Shown here piece after piece: positions 1 to 11,092 of a DNA stretch of 64,000 nt. Source of the stretch: Pisaster brevispinus (taxonomy: Eukaryota; Echinodermata; Asteroidea; Forcipulatida; Asteriidae); the NCBI GenBank assembly GCA_023634235.1, contig JAMKCF010000016.1, forward strand, positions 3,086,001 to 3,150,000, written 5' to 3'. Each line of letters starts with the position of its first letter. Position 1 is the first letter of the stretch. The notes beneath the pieces are model-generated. The model made no database searches. It was given only the letters and a program-made list of their open reading frames with translations, and was not told the DNA's origin. The translations under genes were made by a program, and so were the position numbers.

Positions 1-390
1 TTTTTTAAAGGTAGGGTCATACTCAGGTAATGATCCTGAAAAAAAATTGGGTAATTTTAATCCGAAAGCTTACTTGTCAAAAGGATGGTAATTGAAGTAG
101 GTAACCTGCAAAATATTTTGTCTGAAGTGCCCTCGTTGATTATAAATCAATAAAAGTATGTCAAAAATGCATTTGAATCTTAGCAACGATTCATGCATGA
201 ACCGATTTCTGAGGACTGGTGTCCAGATGCTGTGTCCAGAGATGCTGTTGGTACCCACTATCACCTCGCTAACCGTTGGATTTGACAGTTCTCATGCAAA
301 CACCATGACAGTTTGTTGCTGTTTTCTTAACAAGCAGACACTGTATTCAGCTGAAACTTTCACATGTGACTTTTATTGATATAATCATTG
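1..390 (+). mobile_element. Family E palindromic MITE, copy at window edge
   Basis: The segment opens with a GGTAGGGTCATA-like end and holds the family core, an imperfect palindrome around a TTCATGCATGAA centre near 190-205. It ends with a stretch containing CAGCTGAAACTTTCACATGTG. The same order of blocks recurs at 41463-41850 and, inverted, at 58256-58673. No transposase is present, so it would be non-autonomous. The left end may lie outside the window. Confidence 0.6.
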
Positions 391-1114
391 ATAACTTGGC
401 CTACTAAACAATCTTACATTGACAAAAAACAAAAGATGACAACTACCTTCAAATCCACTCGTACTACAAAGTGAAAAAAAAAAATTGTCATTCAATTATA
501 CTTCAGACCCTCATTAAAACAACACTGCGGCATACTTGACAAGCATTGCTTCTGTGTATTAATGATCAACTAACAACAGCATAGCCTGGCATTAATTTCA
601 ACGTCGCCACAGTAGCAGCGTCCTTTCTGCCCTTTAAAATATCCCGACCATACTTATCCAATAAAAAAATCAAACTTGTTTGGTAAAATAATGAGACACA
701 ACTCCTGCCTCAGTGACTTTTTCTGTTTGTTTGACGCTACCAACATACTGAAATCATTACGATATACCAGACCATACCTCACTCAGTACGATATTGTGTG
801 TACACACTCAGGCCCAAGCACAGCCCGTCCCAAAACACAACTATCGATTTATTTTTGTCCGAGGGGAAAAAGAAATAGGTTAATACCAGTAAATCCCTTT
901 CTAGGGATGACTCTGGTGGGAATATGGCGGGAGGCTGAAGAGGACAATCTAGCAATGAGGTGAACTGAATGAATTAGTATGGAATGAATGTTCACCGCCG
1001 TCCGTAACTGGAGGGTGAATGTGTGAATGGCCCAGTTTTATGATATTGGGATCGATATCTACAGCAGCTTGCATAGATCTTGGATCCTGGGTGCATTGGG
1101 GCGGGGTGAAAAGT

Positions 1115-1660
1115 TAACACCAGGGAGCAATCTCAGCAAACTGATAAGCAGAAATGTTACCCTTAAAGGCAGGCAATACTTCTGCTAACTGTAAAAGACC
1201 AGTTTCCTTACTTGTATTCCAACGTCTTGCAGCAATATTCCAGCATAAAATAACAAATCTGTGAACATTGGGCTCAATTGGGTATCGAAGTTGCAAGAAA
1301 ATAATGGCAGAAAATACACCCTTGGTGCATAGAATTGTGTGCTTTCAGATGCCTCAGTAAGGCTTCACGCCTGAAACTTTTCTCAGATTCAAATTTTGAG
1401 GTGAAAAATTACCTCTTTCTCTAAAACTACACTACTTCAAAGGGGTCATTTCGAAATTTTTAACAGCTCTCCAGTGCTCTTTGCCAAGTAAGATTTTATG
1501 GTCATTAATTTTAAGAGTAATTACCAAAATTATGCCCTGTGTTTATGAAAGATTATAAATAATTCTGCTTAAAAGTAAGGTCATAATTGGTAACTACTCC
1601 AAAAAATAATGAACATAAGAACTTACTAGGTGAGAAGCACTGCAGCTGTTGATAGTATAC
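1115..1660 (-). mobile_element. Family E related palindromic repeat
   Basis: The segment from about 1270 to 1560 is the reverse complement of the block at 54790-55090, including the GAATTGTGTGCTTTCAGATGCC stretch and the TCTCAGATTCAAATTTTGAGG stretch. A second, partial E-like end (ACTTACTAGGTGAGAAGCAC) follows at 1620. It is probably one diverged copy plus an adjoining fragment. The exact boundaries are not clear. Confidence 0.45.
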
Positions 1661-1689
1661 ACCATTTTAAGAAAGGATGTCACACATAC

Positions 1690-1790
1690 AACACATGTAC
1701 TGTCTTTGACTGGTATCCTGTTTAGCATTGGTACGCAGAACAACTTTTAAGCAATTATCTGCAGCTCTGTGAAAGTGGGACCCCGGGAAC
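1690..1790 (+). repeat. Half copy of family A palindromic MITE
   Basis: The stretch with GACTGGTATCCTG followed by TTAAGCAATTATCTGCAGCTCTGTGAAA matches only the right half of the family A repeat seen complete at 20887-21073. The left half is missing. Confidence 0.45.
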
Positions 1791-2042
1791 AACATGGAGC
1801 CATACTGTTGAGAACGAACGATGAGGTAGGATGGTGGTCTAGGAATTGCGACAAACCGGCGGCCCCAAAAATTTGGATTGGAGAGAATGCACCGCAGCCT
1901 TACTCGGCCTGAAAAAGAAAGATATGGTACATATCTTTTGCAAGCTACATGAGCAAGGGCAAACAAATCGTCTGTGATCCACTATTAATATTACAAGTCA
2001 TTATCAAGACTAGAGCCCCCAGGCAGGTCAACAACGATCTCT

Positions 2043-2372
2043 TTAATTCTGGAGCTTGGAGCTCATTATCAACACAGACTGTTCCTGCCTCTTCTCTCAC
2101 CCGACCTAGTTTTGTCTTAGTGTCTCCTAACCCTCAGGATTCTAGAAATGGTCTTAAAGATGACAATGTGAAATATTTGTGAGAAAATTTAATAAGCTGT
2201 TGCAAATTGATCATCAACCAACACCTATGGTATAAATGCAAAAATAAATCAGTGGCCTGACGTTTCAACCCTAGCAGAGTCTCAAAGGCTAAACAAAAAA
2301 CTGAAATATTTTCCTCTGAAATCAAGACATATTTGCGAAAACTGTAATCTGACAACCTAAAAAAAACATGCA
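2043..2372 (-). repeat. Direct repeat unit 1, Penelope-like element tail
   Basis: This block recurs in the same orientation at 3423-3765 with high identity (AATTCTGGAGCTTGGAGCTC at the start of both). On the minus strand it reads AAAGGCTTTGAGACTCTGC then TAGGGTTGAAACGTCAGG. This resembles the 'gaaacgt' tails near the 3' end of Penelope-like retroelements; that assignment is from memory of the family and is tentative. No reverse transcriptase reading frame is present. Confidence 0.45.
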
Positions 2373-2586
2373 ACAGCTGATTTGGGTTGCTACAAGCCAA
2401 ACTAAGGACAATGTGTTTACAAGTTGAAAACTGTGCATGGTTTTTCACTAGTTTCTCCCGGTTCACACAACGGTCTAAGTCCAAGTGTTCTCAGGTTTGT
2501 TATTTCATGGTTGATCTCACAAAATATGAACACTGTCTAAGACTATTTTGTCAGCTCTACCAATCCTGTATAATACCTTTAAAGTT
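2295..2586 (+). mobile_element. Family F MITE, 5'-incomplete copy
   Basis: The right terminal inverted repeat ACCAATCCTGTATAATACCTTT is intact. The body matches 22833-23226 and 59113-59436 (GTGCATGGTTTTTCACT, TTTTGTCAGCT). The left end is replaced by the Penelope-like block. Confidence 0.6.
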
Positions 2587-2879
2587 GGTGATGAAAGTAT
2601 GATGGCTTCACATACAAAATAAACAAACTGGTTTTTATCAACTAATGTTAAAAACGAAAGTACGCTTCACACAAAGTTATGACTATAATTTTTTAGATGA
2701 ATTTTGCCCACAGTGTTGATATTTGGAGAGTGTGCATAACATTGGTTAAAATTGCAAACAGAAGAGTTCACAGAGCAGAGTGGAATACCAACAGGACTAA
2801 AGAATTGCTGATAAATGATGAATAGATGAGTTTTTAGGAGTTGATTTAATTGCTCAAATGTGACAGCCACCATAACAAA

Positions 2880-3422
2880 ATCAGGTGTGCCACTCCACAG
2901 TTCAGCTGCAGCTACTGGGAATGACTGAGCTCTGTCAGATTTTGTAACACGGGAGGGTGGAAGTGACTAGAAGAAACTTTGATTTGGAATGTAAATTTCT
3001 AAAAGGAATATATTTATGAACCAGGTCCTGGAGACAAACCGAGGCTGAGCCAAGTTAACAATTAAAAGTATATGGAGGAGGATTTTGAACTGAACTCTAA
3101 CTTGAACAAGGAGCCAATGAAGGAGTTCACGTGGGCGAGTGCATGTGACTAGTCTAGCAGCTGAATTTTGAAGTCATTGCAGTTTATTAATTTGAGGTTC
3201 CTTTAACCAAAAAGGAGACTGTTGCATCAGTCAATTCTGGACATTACTAGAGAATGAACAAGAAGTGTTGTTAATTTTGGTCGAGATATTTTCTTAGGGA
3301 GCTTATGTAGTGACGTGGAATTGAGATCGTCTTACAGATACAATTAACAAGAGTACACATTGTGAGGGATTTGTCGAAGATGACACCAAGATTCCTAGCA
3401 AATGAAACAGTCCTGCAAAACA
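2880..3422. other. Unassigned stretch between duplicated blocks
   Basis: No reading frame or repeat seen elsewhere in the window was recognised here. It contains a phrase like AAGGAGCCAATGAAGGAG, which may belong to an old retroelement, but I cannot support a family name. Confidence 0.3.
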
Positions 3423-3765
3423 CAATTCTGGAGCTTGGAGCTCATTATCAACACAGACTGTTTCTGCCTCTTCTCTCACCCGACCTAGTTTTGTCTTAGT
3501 GTCTCCAATCCGTCAGGATTCTAGAAGTGGTCTTAAAGATGACAATGTGAAATGTTTTTGAAAAAAGAGAATAAGCTGTTGCAAATTGCTTACCAACCAA
3601 AACCTATTGTCTAATGAAAAATAAGTTAGTGGCCTAACGTTTCAACCCTAGCAGAGTCTTTCTCAAAGGCTAAACAATTTTTCAAATATTTTCCTCTGAC
3701 GTCAAATTCGCGAAAACTGTAATCTGAAAACCTATTTAAAAAAAACCACAATTCCTGCAACAACA
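3423..3765 (-). repeat. Direct repeat unit 2, Penelope-like element tail
   Basis: Second copy of the block at 2043-2372, about 1.38 kb away. It retains TTTCTCAAAGGCTAAAC on the plus strand, where unit 1 lost a few bases of the AGTCTTTCTCAAAGG stretch. It also carries the start of the family F body (ACTGTAATCTGAAAACCT), so the composite of tail plus F was probably duplicated or inserted twice. Confidence 0.5.
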
Positions 3766-3799
3766 AAAAAAGAAAAACAACATTACGGACGACTGTCTT

Positions 3800-4090
3800 C
3801 TTAAAGGGAAGATATACGTTCGGTAATCACTCTTAAAAATTATGGCTATAAAAAAACTTACAGGTTAGCAAAAGTACAGCAACTTTCGATAGCATAAAGC
3901 ATTTTGAGAATCATTTCACTTTGAAGTAAAGTGGTTGTGGAAAAAGATATCCGTTTTCATCCACCACAATTTGAATCTGAGAATGTTACTGTTAGAGACG
4001 TTTCTCAGATTGTGTATTCCAATCTCGGATTATTCATCCTGCGTGGATATAACAGCTCCGGATTTTCTGCGGTATCTCAAAAACACTAAC
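3800..4090 (+). mobile_element. Family E MITE, diverged copy
   Basis: Contains GGTAATCACTC, AAAAACTTACAGG and an AATCTGAGAATG / GACGTTTCTCAGATT palindrome near 3973-4014, followed by TGTGTATTCCAATCTCGGATT. The last part is the reverse complement of the block at 48425-48475, which places both in one family. Confidence 0.5.
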
Positions 4091-4544
4091 ACCTTTTGAA
4101 ATGAAACTAATTTTCTTGTATATATCTACATTTATATAGGATTGAAACAAACGAACGGTTCCAAAAAGGTATACTTTCCCCAGTCCCCTTAAATACAGTC
4201 CCTGCCATCAAAAAGAAAACAACATTACAGACGGACTCAACAGATTTTGTCTTCTTAAGATTCCTGAATGTTCTCCGCCTGAAGGAAATAAACTTCCACA
4301 CCAAACCATCTCCTTCCTCCTTGGTCAGGTGGAGTCGTGAGAAATTAAAATCCTAATGCATTATTGATTGATGAAAACCAACCTCCCAATAATTTCAGAG
4401 ACAACACTGAAAACATGAGTGCCTGAAGGGCCTCAAAACTTTTCCTCCATCCTCCCAATTTTTTAATTTATTAAAAGAAACGAAAAGGAGATTATCACCA
4501 GCGATTACGTTCCCAATGTTTCTTCAGTTATTTCTTTGATGACG

Positions 4545-4830
4545 ACTTCTGGGGAAAAGGTTGGAAGATGTCAACGATGAAATATTTGGGAGACATGAGG
4601 GCCACAGGCAACAAAAGACATTTTCCCACCGCCATCTTCTGCCAAAATAAAACCGTTCGGGGAGTTGGTGAAAATGTCAACGGTAAGTAATTTCTGAGGC
4701 ACTTGAAACATAAAGCCACAGGGCACTGGGGTGTTGGTGTTATATGGAGCCTTGTCTTCAAGAATGAAAGTGGACCGCTCCCGAGTTATATGTCAATTGT
4801 GAGTAATTTCTCTGGCATTACGGTGGAAAC
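4545..4830. repeat. Degenerate ~115-bp tandem repeat, about 2.5 units
   Basis: An ATGTCAACGATGAAATATTTGGGAG-like block recurs as ATGTCAACGGTAAGTAATTTCTGAG and ATGTCAATTGTGAGTAATTTC, spaced 112-119 bp apart. The first two units also share CACAGGCA/CACAGGGCA. The second unit holds a chance CGGTAAGT donor-like site. Confidence 0.4.
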
Positions 4831-4853
4831 TTTACAGTCCAAAGAAAATCAGT

Positions 4854-4900
4854 GCCCAATTTCATAGAGCTACTTAAGCACAAAAAGTAACCAAGCATAC
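4854..4900 (+). repeat. Truncated family A MITE
   Basis: Only the left end of family A (CCCAATTTCATAGAGCTACT then TAAGCACAAAAAGTA) is present. Confidence 0.55.
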
Positions 4901-5123
4901 ATATTTTAAAAAATTATACAAACTACACACTTTTCAGTGGTACTTGTCTATTATCGATATTCCCAACTTTGTTTGCATTCTTACTTTCAAACGAAAACAA
5001 AAATGCAATTAAAAGTACAGAAGTTTTCCCCACTAATCTTTTCTCAAATTTAATTTGAGCAGATATGCATTATTGGTTTAATGTGGAATTCAAGCTGATC
5101 ATCTCTAGAGGAAGCTTTTCTAC

Positions 5124-5180
5124 TTACAGCAGGGGTTCCCCAAGGAACCAGTCTTTGGCCCACCACTTCCTGTGCTGGAG
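5124..5180 (+). mobile_element. Possible LINE reverse transcriptase scrap
   Basis: Plus-strand translation gives LTAGVPQGTSLWPTT. Non-LTR reverse transcriptases carry a GVPQGS-x-LGP motif in a palm-domain block, so eleven residues fit well. No flanking reverse transcriptase blocks could be recognised, so chance is not excluded. Confidence 0.25.
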
Positions 5181-5189
5181 CATTACCTT

Positions 5190-6290
5190 GTGACTCCCTT
5201 GCTGTGTGGTCCCACCGAACAATCCCAGCACTCGGTTTCCAAGTACGTATGTAACTCAAATTGAAAATTGTCAAATATGGAAGCGATGAGGTAGAAACGA
5301 GGGCCACCCAGTGATCATTTAGGAAGCACTTTCCCATTGATAGCACATTGAAAACAGTTTATACCACTTACAAAGACTCTCCGTCAGAAACGGAAAAACA
5401 ACAAATTTACATTCTTGAGAAGCCTGCTTATAAATTTTCCCTCAATTTTCCACTCAACGGTTTATGGCAATTTTCCATCAGTTAAACAAATGTCTTTGAA
5501 TTATCTAAAGTGCTTCTGAATTAAGGATCTCACAGGAGATGATTGAAAGTCTGAATAAAAACTAAACTGTAAAAACTGTGGAACTCTCGGAAACTACAAC
5601 AACGTCGGAGGACTTCATAATTTAAGGATTTCAAGAATGCTGGCTCAATCAGAAAAGGATATATTTTTATAGCCGACTGAATTTGAAATAAATATAAAAC
5701 TACAGCATTAACGGGGGCCATAAACTCTCTTAATGTGTTATTTTCATATCCCAGCTGCTGGTAAGAAGGCACCCCGGCAGTCCACCAACTCCACAACATC
5801 TCCCCTGCATGCATCGCCACGGTAACAGCATCCTATGATGCATTCCCAGCCTGATTCCCTTTGACATGTAAACTGTAGCCGTTTCTCTGTGGAGGGTTTG
5901 CCGACTTGGCAGGGACCTGACAGACGGTCCCGTGTACAGAAGAAGAAGGAACAAAAATCCAGGAGGATTAAACCAGCGAATCAGATGTAATCTAATTTGC
6001 ATGACGGGTCCACTGGAGACAACATGAGGGGGCGAATTATAAGGTGATAGTGTTTGTTTTTCAGCGCAGTGTTTATGGGTTCCTGTGTCCTGGGATTGCG
6101 ACAGAGCAAACAGTTAATTTTTAGGGTCGGGGAAAGGTTAGACGACACAAAAACTGGACCCCGAATGGCAAAGCAAAGTTAATGAATCGCGCAATCAAAC
6201 TTCTCCCAAACTTTCACATTAGTTGATTTGGTGTAAGTTTTGCAAAATCAAAATCAAGGAATGGTGAAGAACAATTTGTCAGGTTTTGCC
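5190..6290. other. Long stretch without a recognisable gene
   Basis: No supported exon, SINE head or paired inverted repeat was found here. Short open frames on the minus strand show no protein-like features. It could be unique intronic or intergenic DNA, or old unrecognised repeat. Confidence 0.3.
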
Positions 6291-6296
6291 TTTAAC

Positions 6297-6510
6297 TTTT
6301 TATAGTGACTGGCCAGCAGGACCAGATAGCTTGTTGTTTTACTAGTCCAGCAGCTTTTTCACTGGTCCACATTTCATATTAAATAGGGATGTTTTTCCAC
6401 ACTGAACTTGCCAGCTGGACCACTTATAAAGAATTTTGACTGGTCCTTGGGTGTTTCAACAAGCATTTGGCCAGCAGGCCACCGCTAAGGAAGAACACTG
6501 TTTGAAATTT
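6297..6510 (+). repeat. Family K repeat (CCAGCAGGACCA-rich), complete copy
   Basis: Begins near ATAGTGACTGGCCAGCAGGA and ends GGAAGAACACTG. Internally it repeats ACTGGTCCA / GACTGGTCC motifs in both orientations. Other copies are at 18325-18757 (interrupted) and 62714-62912. Confidence 0.6.
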
Positions 6511-6653
6511 TTCTTAGAATTTTGATTTTCATCATAAAGTTTTCACTGGATTATCCTATCAGGCTTAAAAAAAATTATCCCACATCGATTTGAAAAACAC
6601 TTTATTTGTCAATTTTAAGGACAAATATAAAATGACTGAAGCAAAATGCTTAC

Positions 6654-6818
6654 CTAGCAAAATGACCTATGGTATGAATGCAAGACATCAAGAACTTTTC
6701 CAACAGACTTCATCTCTGTTACACACTTGTGTTGTGCTCCTATATTGGCTAACTTAGTAACTGTCAAAGACCAGTTTCTGCATTTTGTATGACCCAACCA
6801 CATGAAGTAACAAAACCT
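6654..6818 (-). CDS. Candidate minus-strand exon, unidentified product
   Basis: The minus strand shows an acceptor (AGATTAAAGTTTCAG) and a good donor (TTTTGCTAG/GTAAGC) exactly 165 nt apart. One frame is open for 54 codons and ends in TAG as the last exon codon; the other two frames stop early. The peptide contains FCYFMWLGHTKCRNWSLTV and, further on, KSVGKVLDVLHSYHRSFC. I do not recognise it. The stop falling exactly on the splice site is odd: it could be a terminal codon, a noncoding exon, or chance. Confidence 0.35.
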   Translation of the reverse strand, partial: RFCYFMWLGHTKCRNWSLTVTKLANIGAQHKCVTEMKSVGKVLDVLHSYHRSFC

Positions 6819-7228
6819 CTGAAACTTTAATCTCACTGCATGGTCATCAGAGTCACAAGAAAAACAAGTGAAAACCCCATCAATGTTTCCAAATATCAGA
6901 TTTCAAACTCACAAGATCAAAAATTTGTTTTTACTCTATTCACAAAAACTATAGCATTTTGGACAAACTTATTTCAAGGGAAGTTTTCCCCCACGATCGC
7001 CTTTATATCATGTATGGTTATGTACAAATCTGTGAACATTTATATTTACAAATCTTTAAATATTTTCTCACATATGAGAGAACTTCTGACCAGTCACTTG
7101 TTTACAAACAATCCTGACCAGTCGCTTGTTTACAAACAATCCAACAAGTGATCAACAGAATAAGCCGATGATGTAAAACCTGTTGAGTATCTACATAAAT
7201 CAATAAAACATGATCAAACTAAATGTAT

Positions 7229-7408
7229 AGTATAGACCTTTATCACGGTGCGGCCATTTTGCTTTTCGGCCATTCATCTCAATGTAACCGATCTGAGACT
7301 GGAAGGAGAAAAGTAGTCTGGTCCCTCAAAAGGAATGAGAAGAACTGTCAGTATCACAGTGTGAGCAGGGAGCCCTACCAAGATGACCGACAGTGATAAT
7401 AGTCTATA
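7229..7408. mobile_element. MITE with TATAGAC-type inverted ends
   Basis: The left end reads TATAGACCTTTATCACGGTG and the right end, reverse-complemented, reads TATAGACTATTATCACTGTC. Both ends lead into GGCCATTTTG / GGTCATCTTGG blocks. Terminal TA dinucleotides fit Tc1/mariner-type target sites, though no transposase is present. Confidence 0.6.
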
Positions 7409-7906
7409 GGGGTTAACCCATCCTCGTTCCCAGGGGTGATCGATCTCGCCGCGCCATTTTTTCCCAGGATGCCTTGCTCGATCATAACCCCTGGAATTGG
7501 TTCATTAAAATGTGCTAGAATCTAGCACATTTTAATTAGGCCTGGGCCGATCCGTTCTACGCGCGCGCTCAAGTACGGTAACCCGTAAAAGAGGCTCCAA
7601 GTCAAAAAGCAACTGGTCCCCTGTCATTCTTCTTTGATTTTCGATATGTCTAACTGTATGCAGTTAAGGGTGACCGTGTAAAAAAAATGATTCATTTGAA
7701 ATGGAATCGCGTCAAAATACTTGCATTTTCACACGCGCGTCTAAGCGCCATGGTGCGCTCGAACGTTTTTTTAACGAGCGTGCACGCAAAGTAGTCACCC
7801 TTGGGAGCCAATCAGCGTTGTTTCTCAGTACATCCCTACCAGGGGTTAGTGACGAGAGGTATCGATACGGCGCGCTGCCCATGGTAGCGAGGCTGGGGTT
7901 AACCGG
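7409..7906. mobile_element. CpG-rich MITE with GGTTAACCC ends
   Basis: The left end (GGGGTTAACCCATCCTCGTT) is mirrored by the right end (GCGAGGCTGGGGTTAACCGG). ATCGAT occurs near both ends. The interior is much richer in CpG than its surroundings (several CGCGCG-type runs). It directly abuts the TATAGAC element. Confidence 0.5.
7504..7536. repeat. Perfect 16-bp-arm palindrome
   Basis: The arm ATTAAAATGTGCTAGA is followed by a single A and then its exact reverse complement. It sits inside the CpG-rich MITE and could form a cruciform or a hairpin in RNA. Confidence 0.85.
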
Positions 7907-8256
7907 CTACAAACCAAAGACAGGAATACAAGACAAAACTTTCACAGACCCTATGTTTCATGGACCGTAAAAATCTGATAAACCTGTTTCCATAAAATGC
8001 CCAGGGATGCCTTCGGCAAACATGTTAACAAGCCCAGACATTCAATTGTGTAGCATGCACAGCTACATGTTACCCTTCATCTACCCCGTAACATAGAGGG
8101 TTAAAGGGTACTGGAATTTATACTCAGAATTTTCCTTTTTTTTGCGGGGATTAATGTGTAATCCCAAATTCCAGACCTCCATCCTTTTGTTTGACAAACC
8201 AGGATTGTTATGAAAACCTGTGTTGTCTTTCCTTTGTCAAGTCAGTGTTTCATTAT

Positions 8257-8649
8257 CCCTAACCATGCTAAATGCAACAATATGCACCAAATGGTAATAG
8301 TTGTTGTGATCTGTTGCATTTGGCAGTCAACTCAGATGTCATTCTTTGACTGAATTTGTTGCATTCAGCAGTGAAGTGACTTCATATAGGTTTGGGTGCT
8401 TCTATTGTATCTGAACAACTTATAATGGGTATTTCAAAATATTTTTTTAAGTCACCACTACACATGTGCATACTGTTGCATTTAGCAGGGCAAACACCCT
8501 TGCTCAGTCCTTTCACAAACAGCATGCCTGCACATTGCAACAATATCCCTTGTTGCATTCTGTTGCATTTGGCATGGTTCTCATTTCAACTGTGTTGCAT
8601 TCTGTTGTATTTGGCAGGCTATGTAGAGAGACCCTAATGGGGGTTAGGG
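8257..8649 (+). mobile_element. piggyBac-like MITE, copy 1 (internally deleted)
   Basis: The element starts CCCTAACCATGCTAAATGC and ends CCCTAATGGGGGTTAGGG. The right flank is TTAA and the left flank TTAT. A TTAA target duplication with CCCT-type ends is the hallmark of piggyBac-class transposons. The interior repeats GTTGCATTTGGCA several times in both orientations. Relative to 36705-37185 and 51545-52020 it lacks about 85 bp after TATAATGGGTATTTCAAAAT. No transposase is encoded. Confidence 0.7.
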
Positions 8650-8653
8650 TTAA

Positions 8654-8760
8654 GGCAACAATATTTTTAAATAAACTGATGACTCAAGAAGCTCCAGAAG
8701 GTTCTGAAAATGCTATGGGTGGGCATAGAACTTTTCAGATAACCAACATGAAACGGGAAT
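8654..8760 (+). repeat. Repeat tail shared with window end
   Basis: The blocks ACTCAAGAAGCTCCA, GGGTGGGCATAGAACTT and ACCAACATGAAA recur in the same order at 63915-63996 (GTGGGTGGGCACGG, ACCAACATGAAAA). Confidence 0.5.
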
Positions 8761-8999
8761 AAAAATCGCACTTACCAATCTCGTTAGAATTCCTTTACTG
8801 GTTTACACTTAGAGTCCCAGAGCAGTGTACTCATTTGAAAGGTGGAAATTATTGTTCACAAGATCAGGAGAAAAACCTGATCAACTATATTCAACGAGGA
8901 ATACTCCAGGTACAAAAAGGTTTCCATTAAAGCTGCCGCAACATTTGTAATCACAAAAAAATCAACTGGAAGTACGATGTAGAAAGGTCCACTTAGCTG

Positions 9000-9700
9000 T
9001 CAGTACAAAAAAAGGACAACGAGCTTCAATCTAACAGAATCCAAACCGCAGAAATGTTCAAGTCACAAAAAAAAGCTCTTCTGATGTCAACAAGACTACA
9101 GAATATCCAGGTGATTTGGTTTCATTCCACAAAGTTCTTACACAAGAAGTCCAGACTCCAGACGAATGTGTAGTCTTTCCTCAAGATGGAGTCAGATCGA
9201 AGGAAACGGTGCAAAATGTCACTCGAAAATTGCAGGCAAGAAGTGATGGTTTCTTATTAACTCTGTGGTATTATCATTGTTTGTGCTTTTACACACACTT
9301 TTGTAAACATGACAACTTTGGTATGGAAGTTTAAACTTTATGGCTGACTAGTTGAGCCAATTACTGGTTTCAGTTTAATTTACAAAGAACATGAACTCGG
9401 TCTGATCTACTGTACAAGCAGCCAAGACACCCTGCTTTCGACAAAGTACCTCAAAGTGAAACTGATCTTCCTTGAATCAAAACTTAGAATTTAACTTGCA
9501 ATTTTTTCATAATATCCCCGTTGGCCATACAAGGGGGGGGGTGCAAGACCAAAATGGCCGCTGAAATAATTCTGTGAGACAACTCTAAGCAAAGTGGTTA
9601 TGTTGGTTTAAAACAGCTATGCCTTGCAGCTCAAAATCATCTGGCTGTCAAGAGTGAGTTTGGTCTGGGTGATCCCAACCAGCAGACAGTCCACGTTGAC
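9000..9700. other. No gene recognised
   Basis: Only short open frames without protein-like character, plus a G9 run at 9531-9541, were seen. Confidence 0.3.
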
Positions 9701-9704
9701 TCAC

Positions 9705-9990
9705 CTTGGAGCGGTTGTACCACCACCACAAGAAAGACCCGGTAGAGGACAGGGTTAAGAGGAAAAAAAAAACGTCCCGGCCTAAATCCAATCACTGCTC
9801 CGCAAACTCCTTAATTGAAAATATAACCACAGTATCAACTCGAACTCTGCAGGGCTGCTGTGACTGCAGCGTTCCGCTTCCACGCAGCAAGGAGAGAAAC
9901 TGGAGTTCACTTTATCCCCAACACCCCGGGGGACTCGCTATGATGGCATTTTGGAAAATGCCGCTCCTACAAAATTGAAATCCGTGGACA
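9705..9990 (-). other. Possible exon end with a strong donor
   Basis: On the minus strand the sequence reads GCTCCAAG/GTGAGTC, a strong donor at 9705. Just upstream one frame reads SSTGSFLWWWYNRSK, preceded by a hydrophobic run encoded by a T10 tract. No convincing acceptor lies close by, so it could be the end of a first exon or a chance donor. The segment is GC-richer than its surroundings. Confidence 0.2.
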
Positions 9991-10258
9991 TGTTTTTTGG
10001 GGGTGGAGGGCTTTCATTTTTATTTGGCAGTGGCTGTTGAGACTCCAGTGGGGTTGACAGAGTCACATTTTGTTTGTTGGGCTATTTTAAGAGTGCTTTT
10101 CTCTAGCGGTAGACTTGGAAGTCACATCTGGCTTTAGAATGACCCACTGATTTTTATCTTGAAACTTTTGAGAGCGGTGGGTAAGGAAATTCTAGTCTCA
10201 TGAAAATAAACTTTGATGTTTCGTTATACTCATAGTAAATGCAGCGACACATGCTTAC

Positions 10259-10271
10259 AATATATATATAT
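10259..10271. repeat. (TA)n microsatellite
   Basis: Short alternating TA run just before a family E copy. Confidence 0.8.
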
Positions 10272-10310
10272 GAACTTTATGGCTAAGGGCTTCTTGCAGC
10301 ATTATAGGTA

Positions 10311-10520
10311 GGGTTATTTTTGGGTAATGACCCCAAAACAAAAATTGTGTGACCTCAATCCGAAAGCTTACTTGTTATAAAGATGGTAATGGTAGTAAAT
10401 ATACTGTGAATTTCTTTCGTCTGAAATAACCCCATTGATTAGAAATCAATACAAACATTTCAATCTGAGAAACCATTAATGCATGAATTGTTTCTCAGAT
10501 TTCTGAGGGGTTGGTGTTTG
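10311..10520 (+). mobile_element. Family E MITE, short copy
   Basis: Starts TATAGGTAGGGTTATTTTTG and runs to the palindromic AATCTGAGAAACCATTAATG / AATTGTTTCTCAGATT centre. It then stops early compared with 41463-41850. Confidence 0.6.
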
Positions 10521-10863
10521 TTCCGTTGGCAGTTTTTATGAAGTGCTTCATCTACCACCAACTGTACGTTGGTTTAAGACACAAGGAATTGTGTTTTAAT
10601 TGCATGGATTCTCGTTAAAAAAGAGCACTGTTATAAAGAGTACATTCTGAAGTCCTGAGTCCCATTTCTGCTTTAAGTTTCTTTTGTTTTGCTGGTCCTC
10701 TTATAACAACAGTCCTGCTATAAAGAGGTAAATTGGCCAGTCCCAACGATCTTGTTATAACGAGAGTCGACTGTACATGTATGAGACGGACCCATTTATA
10801 TAGCACCTTGTAAGAGTTAACAACGTGATGAGATGTAATCTGCTGCCAAAAGTGCTTAAAAAA

Positions 10864-11092
10864 AACAACGCGACGAACCCCTTCTGGTAGTGATAACAGT
10901 AACTGGGTTCTTCTACACTCATTACACAACACAGAGGACCAGCGGCTGTACCTCCAATCCAAAAGACAAAGTGATCATGGTTAAGTCTTGCTTAGCAAGT
11001 GTCACGGGGACTGGAACCCACACTCTGCTGATCAGAAAACCAGTGCTTAAGTGTCGTGCACTAGACTGCTCTGTCATGACAAGCCACAAAAT
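10864..11092 (-). mobile_element. tRNA-derived SINE, family S1
   Basis: On the minus strand a B-box-like GTGGGTTCCAGTCCC is followed by the body GTGACACTTGC..AAGACTTAACC and CTGGTCCTCTGTGTTGTG, ending near AGAAGGGGTTCGTC. The same body recurs at 17258-17655, 49503-49680, 53811-54055 and 62474-62712. Confidence 0.7.

Noticed and set aside
8466..8762. Similar ~90-codon open frames (SRANTLAQSFHKQHACT) at 8466-8762 and 36610-36888, with a partial form at 51921-52199
   Set aside because: They lie in the piggyBac-like MITE, so similarity comes from shared DNA. The frame runs out through the element end into unrelated flanks and shows no transposase motifs.
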